DNA from: an uncultured Bryobacteraceae bacterium
GTDB lineage: Bacteria; Acidobacteriota; Terriglobia; Bryobacterales; Bryobacteraceae
Direction: 5' to 3'
Length of the DNA stretch: 6,888 nt
Assembly: GCA_937921835.1 (NCBI GenBank)
Contig: CAKZVG010000713.1
Span: 1 to 6,888 of the forward strand
The translations under genes were made by a program, and so were the position numbers. Of this stretch, positions 1-5,883 are shown one piece after another. Every line of letters starts with the position of its first letter. The stretch's first letter is position 1. Below the pieces are notes generated by a model. It was not told where the DNA came from. It searched no databases and saw only the letters and a list, made by a program, of their open reading frames with translations.

Positions 1-201
1 CGCATCCACCACCAGTGGAAGCCGGACAAACTCCAGCTCGAGCGCGGCTTCTCCCCCGACACCGTGGCCCTGCTCCGCGCGCGCGGACACGCCGTGGACA
101 GCATCTCCGCGGTGGCGGTGGTGGAGGCGATTCTGGTGGACGATGGCTGGCTCCAGGGCGGCACGGACGGGCGCGGCGCCGGCCGGGCGGCGGGGTACTG
201 A
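1..201 (+). CDS. ggt: Gamma-glutamyltranspeptidase, C-terminal fragment (5' end outside window)
   Basis: Frame 1 is open from the first base to TGA 199-201 and gives the last 66 residues of a protein. The run IHHQWKPDKL, then GFSPDTVALLRARGH, and the ending GGTDGRGAGRAAGY match the C-terminus of the small subunit of gamma-glutamyltranspeptidases (HHQWLPD, GFSPDT, a GxxDPR-like turn and a final AGY in the Escherichia coli enzyme). The family consists of N-terminal nucleophile hydrolases that self-cleave at a Thr and transfer or hydrolyse gamma-glutamyl groups, for example from glutathione, usually in the periplasm. The catalytic Thr and the signal peptide lie upstream and cannot be checked. 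The usual DPR is DGR here. The next gene starts 5 nt downstream, so co-transcription is likely. The family call is confident from the C-terminal motif. Activity is inferred. Confidence 0.88.
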   Translation, partial: RIHHQWKPDKLQLERGFSPDTVALLRARGHAVDSISAVAVVEAILVDDGWLQGGTDGRGAGRAAGY

Positions 202-206
202 ACTTC

Positions 207-1049
207 ATGAAGCACGCTCTTTCTTCTCACGTGATCGCGAATCACCGTCTCACGACGGCGTGGCTTGACCGGCTGTGCCAGTCGGGCATTCCGGCGGTGG
301 AGATCTTCGCCGCCCGCCAGCACCTCGATTACCGCAACCGCGCGCAGGTGGCCGAGCTCGGGCACTGGTTCCGGGATTCCGAGCTGACGTTTCATTCCCT
401 GCATGCTCCCATGTACACCGACGACGTGTGGGGGCGCACGGGGCCGAACTCCGTCATCACCTTCCTGGAGACCTCCAAGCCCAAGCGCCAGGCGTCGGTG
501 GACGAGATCAAGCGCGCCATCGAAATCGCCGAGGTGGCGCCCTTCCGCTATCTGATCCAGCATCTCGGGGTGGGCGGCGAGGAGTTCGACGAGCGCAAGA
601 TCGACGCCGCCTTCACGGCCCTGGAGGAGTTGAGCCTGTTCGCGCGCCACCGCGGCGTGGAGATCCTGCTCGAGAACATCCCGAACGGCTTTTCGAGCGC
701 CGAGCGGCTGCTCTGGTTCCTGGAGACCACGCACCTGGATCTGAACTTCTGTTTCGACGTGGGCCACGCGCATCTCGGAGAGGGAGTCGCGAAGGCGTTC
801 GACCTCATGCGCGGCCGCATCCGCTCCACGCACCTGCACGACAACGACGGCCAGCAGGATGAGCATATCTTTCCGCTGGCCGGCGCGGGCGGCACGGTGG
901 ATTGGCGGGAGACCATGCGCCTGCTGCGTTCGGGCGGCGAAAGCTTCCCGCTGCTGCTCGAACTCAAGGAGTGCGGCGAGTTCCCGCAGCCCATCGCCGC
1001 CGCGCGGGAGATCTTCGAGAAGCTGGAAGCGCTCGCTGACGAGGAGTGA
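207..1049 (+). CDS. Sugar phosphate isomerase/epimerase-like TIM-barrel protein (xylose isomerase-like / AP endonuclease 2 fold)
   Basis: The product is 280 aa with no signal peptide, so probably cytosolic. ATG 207 is the first usable start after the preceding stop; the frame is open further upstream, but that stretch lies inside the gamma-glutamyltranspeptidase gene and translates as low-complexity Arg/Gly. The family signatures appear in order: FHSLHAP (res 62-68), QHLGVGG (119-124), LLENIP (154-159, Glu156), [10 protein letters not shown] (181-190, Asp184 and His187), STHLHDND (207-214, His209/His211), DEH (219-221), a GAGGTVDW turn (226-233) and LLLELKE (249-255, Glu252). These are the expected Glu, Asp-x-x-His, His and Glu divalent-metal ligands of the fold, so the active site looks intact. 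The substrate cannot be read from sequence, since relatives include hexulose, inositol and tagatose epimerases and endonuclease IV. The last codon overlaps a possible GTG start of asnS, suggesting translational coupling. Confidence 0.85.
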   Translation: MKHALSSHVIANHRLTTAWLDRLCQSGIPAVEIFAARQHLDYRNRAQVAELGHWFRDSELTFHSLHAPMYTDDVWGRTGPNSVITFLETSKPKRQASVDEIKRAIEIAEVAPFRYLIQHLGVGGEEFDERKIDAAFTALEELSLFARHRGVEILLENIPNGFSSAERLLWFLETTHLDLNFCFDVGHAHLGEGVAKAFDLMRGRIRSTHLHDNDGQQDEHIFPLAGAGGTVDWRETMRLLRSGGESFPLLLELKECGEFPQPIAAAREIFEKLEALADEE

Positions 1050-1060
1050 CGGACAAGAAC

Positions 1061-2365
1061 ATGCAGAGGATCCGCATCGAGGACGCCGGCCGGCACGCGG
1101 GCGAGAGCGTCGAGATCGCCGGCTGGCTGTACAACCTGAGGCGCTCGGGCAAGATCGCCTTTCCGCTGCTGCGCGACGGCACGGGCATCATGCAGTGCGT
1201 GGCGGTAAAGAGCGCGCTGCCGGAAGAGCTGTTCGAGACGCTCAGGAACCTGACACAGGAGTCGTCGCTGATTCTGCGGGGCAGGATTCGCGCCGAGCAG
1301 CGCGCGCCGGGCGGTTACGAAATGGACGTCGAAGGCGCGGAGATCCTTCAGCGGGTGCCGGAAAGCGATCCCTACCCCATCACGCCCAAGGAGCACGGCA
1401 TCGAGTTCCTGATGGACCACCGGCACCTGTGGCTGCGCAGCAGGCGGCAGCACGCCGTGCTGCGCGTGCGCCACGAGGTGATCAAGGGCATCCGCGATTA
1501 CTTCGACTCGCACGGCTTCACGCTCATCGACACGCCCATCTTCACGCCCGCCGCCTGCGAGGGCACCACGACGTTATTCGAGGTGAATTACTTCGAGGAC
1601 GAGAAGGTGTTTCTCACCCAGTCCGGCCAGCTCTACAACGAAGCGACGGCCATGGCGTTCGGCAAGGTCTACTGCTTCGGGCCCACCTTCCGCGCCGAGA
1701 AGTCGAAGACGCGCCGGCACCTTACCGAGTTCTGGATGGTGGAGCCGGAGATGGCCTACGCGACCTTGGAAGACGTCAAGCAGGCGGCCGAGGAGCTGAT
1801 TGTTTTCGTCATCGGGCGGGTGCTGGAGAACCGGCGGCGGGAACTGGAGACGCTCGAACGCGACGTCTCCCGTCTGGAGGCCGTGCGGGCGCCCTTTCCG
1901 CGCATGAGCTACGACGAGGCGGTGGCGCTGCTGAAGAAGAAAGGCAGCGCGATCGAGTGGGGCGGCGATTTCGGCGGCACGGACGAGACCCTGATCAGCG
2001 AGGAATTCTCAAGTCCGGTGATGGTGGACCGCTACCCCGCCGCCGTGAAAGCCTTCTACTTCGAGCCGGACCCGGAGCGGCCCGAAGTGGTGCTGGGCGT
2101 CGATATCCTGGCGCCGGAGGGCTACGGCGAAATCGTCGGCGGCGGGCAGCGCATTCACGATCTCAGCCTGCTGCTCAGGCGGCTGGAAGAACACAACCTG
2201 CCGCGCGATGCCTTCAACTGGTATCTCGATCTGCGCAAGTTCGGCTCGGTCCCGCACGGCGGCTTCGGCATGGGGGTCGAGCGGTTCGTGGCCTGGATGT
2301 GCGGGCTGGAGCACATCCGCGAAACCATCGCCTTCCCGCGCATGCTCTACCGCACGCGCCCGTGA
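1061..2365 (+). CDS. asnS: Asparaginyl-tRNA synthetase (class IIb)
   Basis: This enzyme charges tRNA-Asn with asparagine using ATP in the cytoplasm. From ATG 1061 it is 434 aa. An OB-fold anticodon-binding domain covers about residues 1-100 ([18 protein letters not shown]). The class II catalytic core follows: [17 protein letters not shown] (110-126), [10 protein letters not shown] (166-175), QSGQLYNEA (187-195), motif 2 with [19 protein letters not shown] (210-228, Arg211 and Glu213), [13 protein letters not shown] (356-368) and motif 3 GFGMGVERF (401-409, Arg408). FWMVEPE favours AsnRS over AspRS. Length and wording closely resemble the compact Thermus thermophilus AsnRS as I recall it. An in-frame GTG at 1046 overlaps the previous TGA (GTGA) and would add five residues. 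I chose ATG 1061 because its N-terminus lines up with known AsnRS, and an AGGAG lies 14 nt upstream, which is long spacing. The stop overlaps a possible GTG start of the arginase gene. Confidence 0.95.
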   Translation: MQRIRIEDAGRHAGESVEIAGWLYNLRRSGKIAFPLLRDGTGIMQCVAVKSALPEELFETLRNLTQESSLILRGRIRAEQRAPGGYEMDVEGAEILQRVPESDPYPITPKEHGIEFLMDHRHLWLRSRRQHAVLRVRHEVIKGIRDYFDSHGFTLIDTPIFTPAACEGTTTLFEVNYFEDEKVFLTQSGQLYNEATAMAFGKVYCFGPTFRAEKSKTRRHLTEFWMVEPEMAYATLEDVKQAAEELIVFVIGRVLENRRRELETLERDVSRLEAVRAPFPRMSYDEAVALLKKKGSAIEWGGDFGGTDETLISEEFSSPVMVDRYPAAVKAFYFEPDPERPEVVLGVDILAPEGYGEIVGGGQRIHDLSLLLRRLEEHNLPRDAFNWYLDLRKFGSVPHGGFGMGVERFVAWMCGLEHIRETIAFPRMLYRTRP

Positions 2366-2370
2366 AGCTC

Positions 2371-3285
2371 ATGCGAACCGGCGGCATCGCGGTCATCGGC
2401 GCCCCGCTCGACCTGGGCGCGGGACGGCGCGGCGTGGACATGGGGCCGTCGGCGGTGCGCGTGGCCAACCTCAACCAGAAGCTGGCGGCGCTCGGCTACG
2501 CGGTCGAAGACTTGGGCAACGTCAGCGTCGATCAGCCCGAGAGCGTCGACCAAGGCCACCGCAAGGCGCGCTACCTGGCGGAGATCGCGGCCGCCTGCGC
2601 GCGCCTCGGCGGACTGGTGGAGAAAGCCGCCGCCGGTGGCAAGCTGCCGCTGGTGCTGGGCGGCGATCACTCGGTGGCGGTGGGGACGGTGGCGGGGATG
2701 GCGCGCTTTCTGCGGCGGCGGAAGGCGCGGCTGGGGCTGCTGTGGATCGACGCGCACGCCGACATGAACACGCCGCGCACCTCGCCGAGCGGCAACGTGC
2801 ACGGGATGCCGCTCGCCTGCTGCGTGGGTCTGGGGCCCAGGGAGCTGGTGGAGTTGTTCGGCTTCGCGCCCAAGGTGAATCCCACCAACGTGGCGCTGGT
2901 GGGCATCCGTGACGTGGATCAGCTCGAGAAGCCGCACGTGCGCAAGTCCGGCGTGCGCGCCTTCACCATGCGCGACGTCGACGAGCGCGGCATGCGCGCG
3001 GTGATGGAGGACGCCATCGCCATTGTCAATGACGGCACGGCCGGGTTTCACGTCTCCTTCGACATGGACGCGGTGGATCCGGACGAGGCGCCGGGAGTCG
3101 GCACGCCGGTGCGCGGCGGCGTCAGCTACCGCGAGGCGCACCTGGCCATGGAGATCGTCTGCGACAGCGCGCGCATGCTTTCGATGGAGGTGGTGGAGGT
3201 CAACCCGGTGATCGACGAGTTCAACCGCACCGCGTCGCTGGCGGTGGAACTGGTGACCTCGGCCATGGGCAAGCGCATCCTGTAG
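2371..3285 (+). CDS. rocF: Arginase
   Basis: This is an Mn-dependent ureohydrolase converting L-arginine to L-ornithine and urea in the cytosol. The product is 304 aa, the usual arginase length. The motifs are complete: APLDLGAGRRGVDMGPSA (11-28), GGDHS (97-101, His100), WIDAHADMN (125-133, Asp127, His129, Asp131), SGNVHGMP (140-147, His144, the proton-shuttle position), SFDMDAVDP (229-237, Asp231 and Asp233), APGVGTPVRGG (240-250) and VVEVNP (274-279, Glu276). SGNxHGMP and the RRGVDMGP start separate arginase from agmatinase and formimidoylglutamase and resemble Bacillus RocF. ATG 2371 gives the N-terminus expected for the family. GTG 2362, in a GTGA overlap with asnS, would add three residues and is also plausible. 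The gene is last in the + strand run, and its TAG sits 5 nt from the stop of the convergent gene. Confidence 0.95.
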   Translation: MRTGGIAVIGAPLDLGAGRRGVDMGPSAVRVANLNQKLAALGYAVEDLGNVSVDQPESVDQGHRKARYLAEIAAACARLGGLVEKAAAGGKLPLVLGGDHSVAVGTVAGMARFLRRRKARLGLLWIDAHADMNTPRTSPSGNVHGMPLACCVGLGPRELVELFGFAPKVNPTNVALVGIRDVDQLEKPHVRKSGVRAFTMRDVDERGMRAVMEDAIAIVNDGTAGFHVSFDMDAVDPDEAPGVGTPVRGGVSYREAHLAMEIVCDSARMLSMEVVEVNPVIDEFNRTASLAVELVTSAMGKRIL

Positions 3286-3290
3286 CGCGC

Positions 3291-4161
3291 CTACGCAACC
3301 AGCTCTTCGAGAAACAGGCGGGCTTTGCGCGCTTCGGCCACGATCCCGGCGGGCGAGTCGCGGCGCTCCACGCATTCCACCACCAGCGGACCAGCCATGA
3401 ATCCGCCGCGCCTCAGGCGCGCCAGCACCTGGCGGAAGTCTACTTTGCCCGTGCCGGGCGTGACCAGCACTTCCTTGGGCGGTCTGAAGTCCTTGACGCT
3501 CATGCCCACCACCAGGCCGTCCACCGAGGGCGCGTCCTCCACCGGGTCCAGCGCGCCATCGGAATAGAAAAAGATATTGCCCGGGTCGTACCAGATGCCG
3601 AAGTTGCGGCGCCCCACCAGTTCCACGACCTTGCGGCACTGCGCGCCGGTGGCGTTCGCGCCGCCGTGCGGCTTTACGCTCAGGCTGACGCCTTTCGACG
3701 CCGCGTAATCGCAACAGTCCCGCACCACCGTGTAGTAACGTTCGGTCAGCTCCGGCCTGCCCGCTCCGCCCAGCAGCAGCCGCGGACTGCCGAACGCGGC
3801 GCAGTGGTCGATGAGCCGCCGCAGACCCGCCAGTCCTGCTTCGAAGGACTTCTGCGCCTGGAAATCGCCGCCGTAGACCGAGACGGTCTGAAGGCCCCGC
3901 CGGCGCACCTCTTCGGCTGCGGCTGCGGCTTCCTCGAGGGTGGTTTCGAGCGTATTCAGGATGCGGGTTTTCCCCTTGTGGCTCATCAGCCCGGCGTACT
4001 GATAGCCCGCCTCGGCGATGCCGTCCAGTCCGATGCGGTAGTCGAACTGATCCCACAGCCGCGTGTAGCAGCCGATCTGCCAGCGGGGCGGCGGCCGCCA
4101 GCGCCGCGCCGCCAAGGAACGAGCGGCGAGTGATCTCGAGGAAGGTTCGCTTCATGGTCAT
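3291..4161 (-). CDS. Tat-leader sugar phosphate isomerase/epimerase-like TIM-barrel protein, interrupted by a frameshift
   Basis: The gene starts at ATG 4161 (or ATG 4155) with the twin-arginine leader MTMKRTFLEITRRSFLGG plus an Ala-rich hydrophobic stretch. The enzyme body, from WQIGCYTRLWDQFDYR to LFLEELVA, is in another frame. Removing one base from the GGGG run at 4085-4088 (CCCC on the coding strand) joins them as LAAAARWQIG and gives a 289-aa protein. Without it, the body could only start at TTG 4115 (274 aa) with no leader. The body is a xylose isomerase-like TIM barrel: SVKPHGG (restored res 161-167), IWYDPGNIFF (199-208), VKDF (222-225), TPGTGKVDF (234-242) and VVECVE (260-265). Several usual metal-binding positions differ: Lys163 for Glu, DPGN for DxGH, and SVKD for HxKD; Glu262 remains. 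The role is unknown, and periplasmic location is inferred from the leader. ATG 4161 overlaps the upstream TPR stop (ATGA), so translation is probably coupled. It may be a recent pseudogene, a base-call error, or less likely a +1 recoding site. Confidence 0.8.
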
Positions 4162-4640
4162 TGCACCAGGCGCTTGAGCTTGGCGAGCGCGTCCAAGGCC
4201 AGCTTGTAACCGGGTTCGATTTCGAGCGATCGCTCGAAGCAGCGGCGGGCCTCCTTGTACAGTTCTTTCATGACGAAGGCGCGGCCGAGGTTGTACCACG
4301 GGAAGTGGTAGGCGTTGTAGCGCACGCTGTCGATGGCCTGTTCGAGCCAGGGGATCGCCTCGTCGGGGCGGTTCAATTCGATCAGGTAGGCGCCGATGTC
4401 GTTGTAGGGGTTGCCGAAGCCCGGGTCCACCTCGATGGCCTTCTTGCACTGCGCAATGGCGTCCTCGATGAGCCCCTGGAAACGGTAGGTCCAGCCCAGG
4501 TAGGTGTAGGCTTCGGCGGTGGGGTGGAGTTCGATCGAGCGGCGGTAGAGATCGGCGGCCAGTTCCAGTTCGCCTTGCATCTGGAGTGCGTACGCCTTCT
4601 CGAAGAGTTCCATCGCCAGCTCCACCAGCGCTTCGGACAT
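4158..4640 (-). CDS. Tetratricopeptide repeat (TPR) protein
   Basis: The product is 160 aa and almost entirely TPR: about four repeats at residues 7-40, 41-74, 75-108 and 113-146. Consensus residues are clear in LAADLYRRSIELHPTAEAY, TYLGWTYRFQG, AIAQCKKAIEVDPGFGNPYND and CFERSLEIEPGYKLAL. Such all-helical solenoids bind proteins, and nothing points to a catalytic domain, signal peptide or membrane segment. I chose ATG 4640 because the repeat pattern begins at once. In-frame ATGs at 4700 and 4706 would add 20-22 Arg-rich residues of non-coding look, although a GGAG stands 7 nt before 4700. A TACAAC lies exactly 6 nt before ATG 4640. The TGA overlaps the ATG of the Tat-leader isomerase gene (ATGA), so the two are probably co-translated. 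A functional link between them is inference only. Confidence 0.85.
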   Translation of the reverse strand: MSEALVELAMELFEKAYALQMQGELELAADLYRRSIELHPTAEAYTYLGWTYRFQGLIEDAIAQCKKAIEVDPGFGNPYNDIGAYLIELNRPDEAIPWLEQAIDSVRYNAYHFPWYNLGRAFVMKELYKEARRCFERSLEIEPGYKLALDALAKLKRLVQ

Positions 4641-4646
4641 GCAACC

Positions 4647-4652
4647 GTTGTA
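4647..4652 (-). promoter_or_regulatory. Possible -10 element of the TPR gene (leaderless placement)
   Basis: On the - strand TACAAC ends 6 nt before ATG 4640, the distance expected from a -10 hexamer to a transcription start at the A of the start codon. A poor -35 candidate, TTGCGG, lies 18 nt further upstream. No Shine-Dalgarno sequence precedes this ATG, which fits a leaderless message. A single hexamer in GC-rich DNA is weak evidence. Confidence 0.3.
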
Positions 4653-4684
4653 TCCGAAGCGGCTTCGCCGCCGCAACCCGTCTC

Positions 4685-4693
4685 TGTTAGAAT
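4685..4693 (+). promoter_or_regulatory. Extended -10-like sequence TGTTAGAAT
   Basis: TGTTAGAAT fits the extended -10 pattern TGnTAnAAT, in an otherwise very GC-rich stretch between divergent genes. No convincing -35 is visible, and extended -10 promoters can work without one. The predicted transcription start is near 4700, just before the short signal-peptide-like frame at 4705-4752. It could also drive the cyclophilin gene with a leader of about 170 nt. Confidence 0.4.
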
Positions 4694-4704
4694 CCGCCAT
4701 AGCC

Positions 4705-4752
4705 ATGCTCCGCTTCCTGCTCGCCGCTCTGCTCGCACCGGCCAGCCAGTAA
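4705..4752 (+). other. Short signal-peptide-like reading frame (15 codons), possible gene remnant
   Basis: ATG 4705 to TAA 4750-4752 encodes [15 protein letters not shown], with a basic residue, a hydrophobic Leu/Ala core and a small-residue region like the start of a signal peptide. It begins 11 nt after the TGTTAGAAT at 4685-4693. The remaining sequence to the cyclophilin start shows no continuation I recognise in any frame. It could be the stub of a decayed secreted-protein gene, a small leader peptide, or chance, since Leu/Ala-rich frames are common in GC-rich DNA. No homologue is claimed. Confidence 0.22.
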
Positions 4753-4855
4753 GCAGAGTGGCGCTGCGCGGTTGGATGTGGGCGCTGCCACGCGCGGCCC
4801 TGTCCGCCGGGGAGGCGGCCCTCGCCAAGGGGCTGGGGACGCGCCGAAGCTGTGC

Positions 4856-4861
4856 CACACT
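4856..4861 (+). promoter_or_regulatory. Possible -10 element of the cyclophilin gene (leaderless placement)
   Basis: CACACT, preceded by TGC in an extended -10-like context, ends 6 nt before ATG 4868. The purine-rich GAAGGA that follows touches the ATG directly and is too close to act as a normal ribosome binding site. Leaderless transcription is therefore possible. The hexamer is a poor match to TATAAT and there is no -35, so this is a weak call. Confidence 0.22.
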
Positions 4862-4867
4862 GAAGGA

Positions 4868-5350
4868 ATGGCCAAGCAATACAGCGCACCGCCGCCCATG
4901 TCGATCGACACGGCGAAGAGCTATTCCGCCACCTTCGAGACCTCGCGCGGCGCAATCGTCTGCGAACTGTTCGCCAAGGACGCGCCGGCGACGGTGAACA
5001 ATTTCGTCTTTCTCGCCCGCGAGGGCTTCTACGACGGCACTACCTTTCATCGCGTCATCGCCGACTTCATGATCCAGGGCGGCGACCCGGCCGGCACCGG
5101 CCGCGGCGGCCCCGGTTACCGCTTCGCCGACGAGGTGGCGGGCAATCCAAACAAGCACGGAGTCGGGACGCTGTCGATGGCCAACGCCGGGCCGAACACC
5201 AACGGCAGCCAGTTCTTCATCACCCACGTGGCGACGCCCTGGCTGGACGGCAAGCACACGGTTTTCGGGCGGGTAGTGTCGGGGCAGGACGTGGTGAACG
5301 CGGTCCAGCAGGGCGACACACTGAAGAGCGTGACGATTCGGGAGTCGTAG
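4868..5350 (+). CDS. Peptidyl-prolyl cis-trans isomerase, cyclophilin type
   Basis: This is a 160-aa single-domain cyclophilin that speeds cis/trans isomerisation of Xaa-Pro bonds during protein folding. Active-site positions, compared with human CypA, are present: TFHRVI (res 59-64, Arg62 for Arg55), DFMIQGGD (66-73; Phe67, Met68, Gln70), [14 protein letters not shown] (104-117; Gln115, Phe117) and [10 protein letters not shown] (125-134; Trp125 for Trp121, His130 for His126). The Trp is the residue tied to cyclosporin sensitivity. It has no signal peptide or membrane segment, so it is probably cytosolic. ATG 4868 is preferred over ATG 4898 because the extension [14 protein letters not shown] is typical of a bacterial group of this family. 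The open frame upstream to 4772 is low-complexity and not part of the protein. The gene is divergent from the TPR gene and convergent with the metallopeptidase gene, so it probably has its own promoter. Confidence 0.93.
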   Translation: MAKQYSAPPPMSIDTAKSYSATFETSRGAIVCELFAKDAPATVNNFVFLAREGFYDGTTFHRVIADFMIQGGDPAGTGRGGPGYRFADEVAGNPNKHGVGTLSMANAGPNTNGSQFFITHVATPWLDGKHTVFGRVVSGQDVVNAVQQGDTLKSVTIRES

Positions 5351-5367
5351 CGGCGCCGTGGCGGTTC

Positions 5368-5404
5368 GAGCCGGGTCTTCTGAATCGCGGAGGCAGGCCG
5401 GCTC
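5368..5404. terminator. Candidate bidirectional terminator hairpin between convergent genes
   Basis: GAGCCGG at 5368-5374 pairs with CCGGCTC at 5398-5404, forming a 7-bp stem around 23 nt. It occupies the 57-nt gap between the cyclophilin stop (5350) and the metallopeptidase stop (5408), where a terminator is expected. There is no T-tract on either side and the loop is long, so it is a weak intrinsic terminator at best. Confidence 0.25.
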
Positions 5405-5407
5405 AAG

Positions 5408-5779
5408 TCAGTACGGGTCCCGCCGGCGGCGCGCGGCGAGCCTGCGCCGCCGCTCCGCCCGCCGCACGCGGCTTTCGTCCATGCCGAAGTAGTGCGCCAC
5501 CTCGTGCCAGATAGTTTCCTCGACCAGCCGCTCCAGGTCCTCGCGGCTGCGCGCCATGCGCTCGTGCGGTCCCTGGTAGATGGTGATGCGGTCGGGCATG
5601 GAAAAGCTCTCGGAGACCCCGCGTTCGGGCAGCGGCCGGCCTTCGTAGAGGCCGAGCAAGCCGGGTTGCGGCGGTTCCCGCTCCACCAGGAACACGACGT
5701 TGCGCAGGCGCGCGCGAAAGCGCGGCGGGATGACGCGCATCGCTCTTTCCACCAACCTGTCGAATTCGGCGGGACGCAT
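5408..5779 (-). CDS. Minimal zincin-type metallopeptidase family protein (DUF1025-like)
   Basis: The product is 123 aa, about the normal length for this small family. The zinc signature is WHEVAHYFGMDE (res 91-102): His92, Glu93 and His96 form HExxH, and Asp101 in HxxGMD is the likely third metal ligand. Upstream are FDRLVERAMRVIPP (6-19), the NVVFLVE strand (27-33), GLYEGRPL (43-50) and ITIYQGP (65-71). The C-terminus is strongly Arg-rich (107-120). It has no signal peptide, so it is probably cytosolic. Family members are structurally compact zinc proteases whose substrates are not established. ATG 5779 is well supported by GGGAG 6 nt upstream. On the - strand the gene lies downstream of the TonB-dependent receptor gene, with a 104-nt gap holding a large hairpin, so it is probably a separate unit. 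Confidence 0.88.
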   Translation of the reverse strand: MRPAEFDRLVERAMRVIPPRFRARLRNVVFLVEREPPQPGLLGLYEGRPLPERGVSESFSMPDRITIYQGPHERMARSREDLERLVEETIWHEVAHYFGMDESRVRRAERRRRLAARRRRDPY

Positions 5780-5790
5780 GCCCAACTCCC

Positions 5791-5796
5791 ATTGTA
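5791..5796 (-). promoter_or_regulatory. Possible -10 element of the metallopeptidase gene
   Basis: On the - strand TACAAT (5 of 6 to TATAAT) ends 11 nt before ATG 5779, in the only AT-richer stretch of this gap. A start 6-7 nt downstream would fall inside the GGGAG Shine-Dalgarno and leave a leader of only about 4-5 nt. The two signals therefore compete, and the hexamer may be chance. No clear -35 is seen. Confidence 0.25.
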
Positions 5797-5816
5797 AGTG
5801 GGCTTGGGACGGCCGG

Positions 5817-5878
5817 CCCTGGAGAGCGGGGAGACGCCCGCGGGGCGGCGCGCGTGCGCCGCGTCTCCCGCCTCCGGG
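5817..5878. terminator. Long imperfect inverted repeat, likely terminator of the TonB-dependent receptor gene
   Basis: The left arm at 5817-5837 (CCC-T-GGAG-A-GCGGG-G-AGACGC, bulged bases set apart) pairs with the right arm at 5861-5878 (GCGTCTCCCGC then CTCCGGG). This gives 18 base pairs with three single-base bulges, all on the left arm. Nested inside, CGGCGC 5846-5851 and GCGCCG 5856-5861 form a second stem with a GCGT loop, competing for one base. It begins 6 nt past the receptor stop in the direction of transcription. There is no T-tract. It may instead protect the 3' end of the mRNA or belong to a repeat family. Confidence 0.5.
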
Positions 5879-5883
5879 AACGC

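Noticed and set aside
548..1513. A 321-codon - strand open frame
   Set aside because: It is antisense to the TIM-barrel and asnS genes, which have clear motifs on the + strand. The - strand product shows none.
859..2361. Upstream extension of the arginase frame by about 500 codons
   Set aside because: The extension overlaps asnS completely and is Arg/Ala/Gly-rich shadow sequence. The arginase family starts near 2371.
2347..4644. A 765-codon - strand open frame across the arginase gene and the TPR/TIM-barrel genes
   Set aside because: It runs antisense to arginase with long His/Arg-rich low-complexity sequence and reads the TPR gene in a wrong frame. Only its short Tat-leader segment is real, as the start of the frameshifted gene.
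4753..4855. Short direct repeats (GGCGCTGC twice, GCGGCCCT twice) in the GC-rich gap before the cyclophilin gene
   Set aside because: Eight-base repeats are expected by chance at this base composition, and they show no regular spacing or strong pairing.
4772..4867. N-terminal extension of the cyclophilin frame
   Set aside because: The added residues are Gly/Arg-rich with no family similarity, whereas ATG 4868 gives the N-terminus typical of the family.
4161..4997. A 278-codon + strand open frame over the TPR gene
   Set aside because: It is the antisense image of the TPR repeats (Val/Gly/Ala/Glu-rich, no family motif), common in GC-rich DNA, and it runs into the cyclophilin gene in the wrong frame.
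5361..5376. GGTTCGAGCC, resembling a tRNA T-arm
   Set aside because: The flanking stem does not pair as a T-arm, and no acceptor, D-arm or anticodon arm is found within the 57-nt gap.
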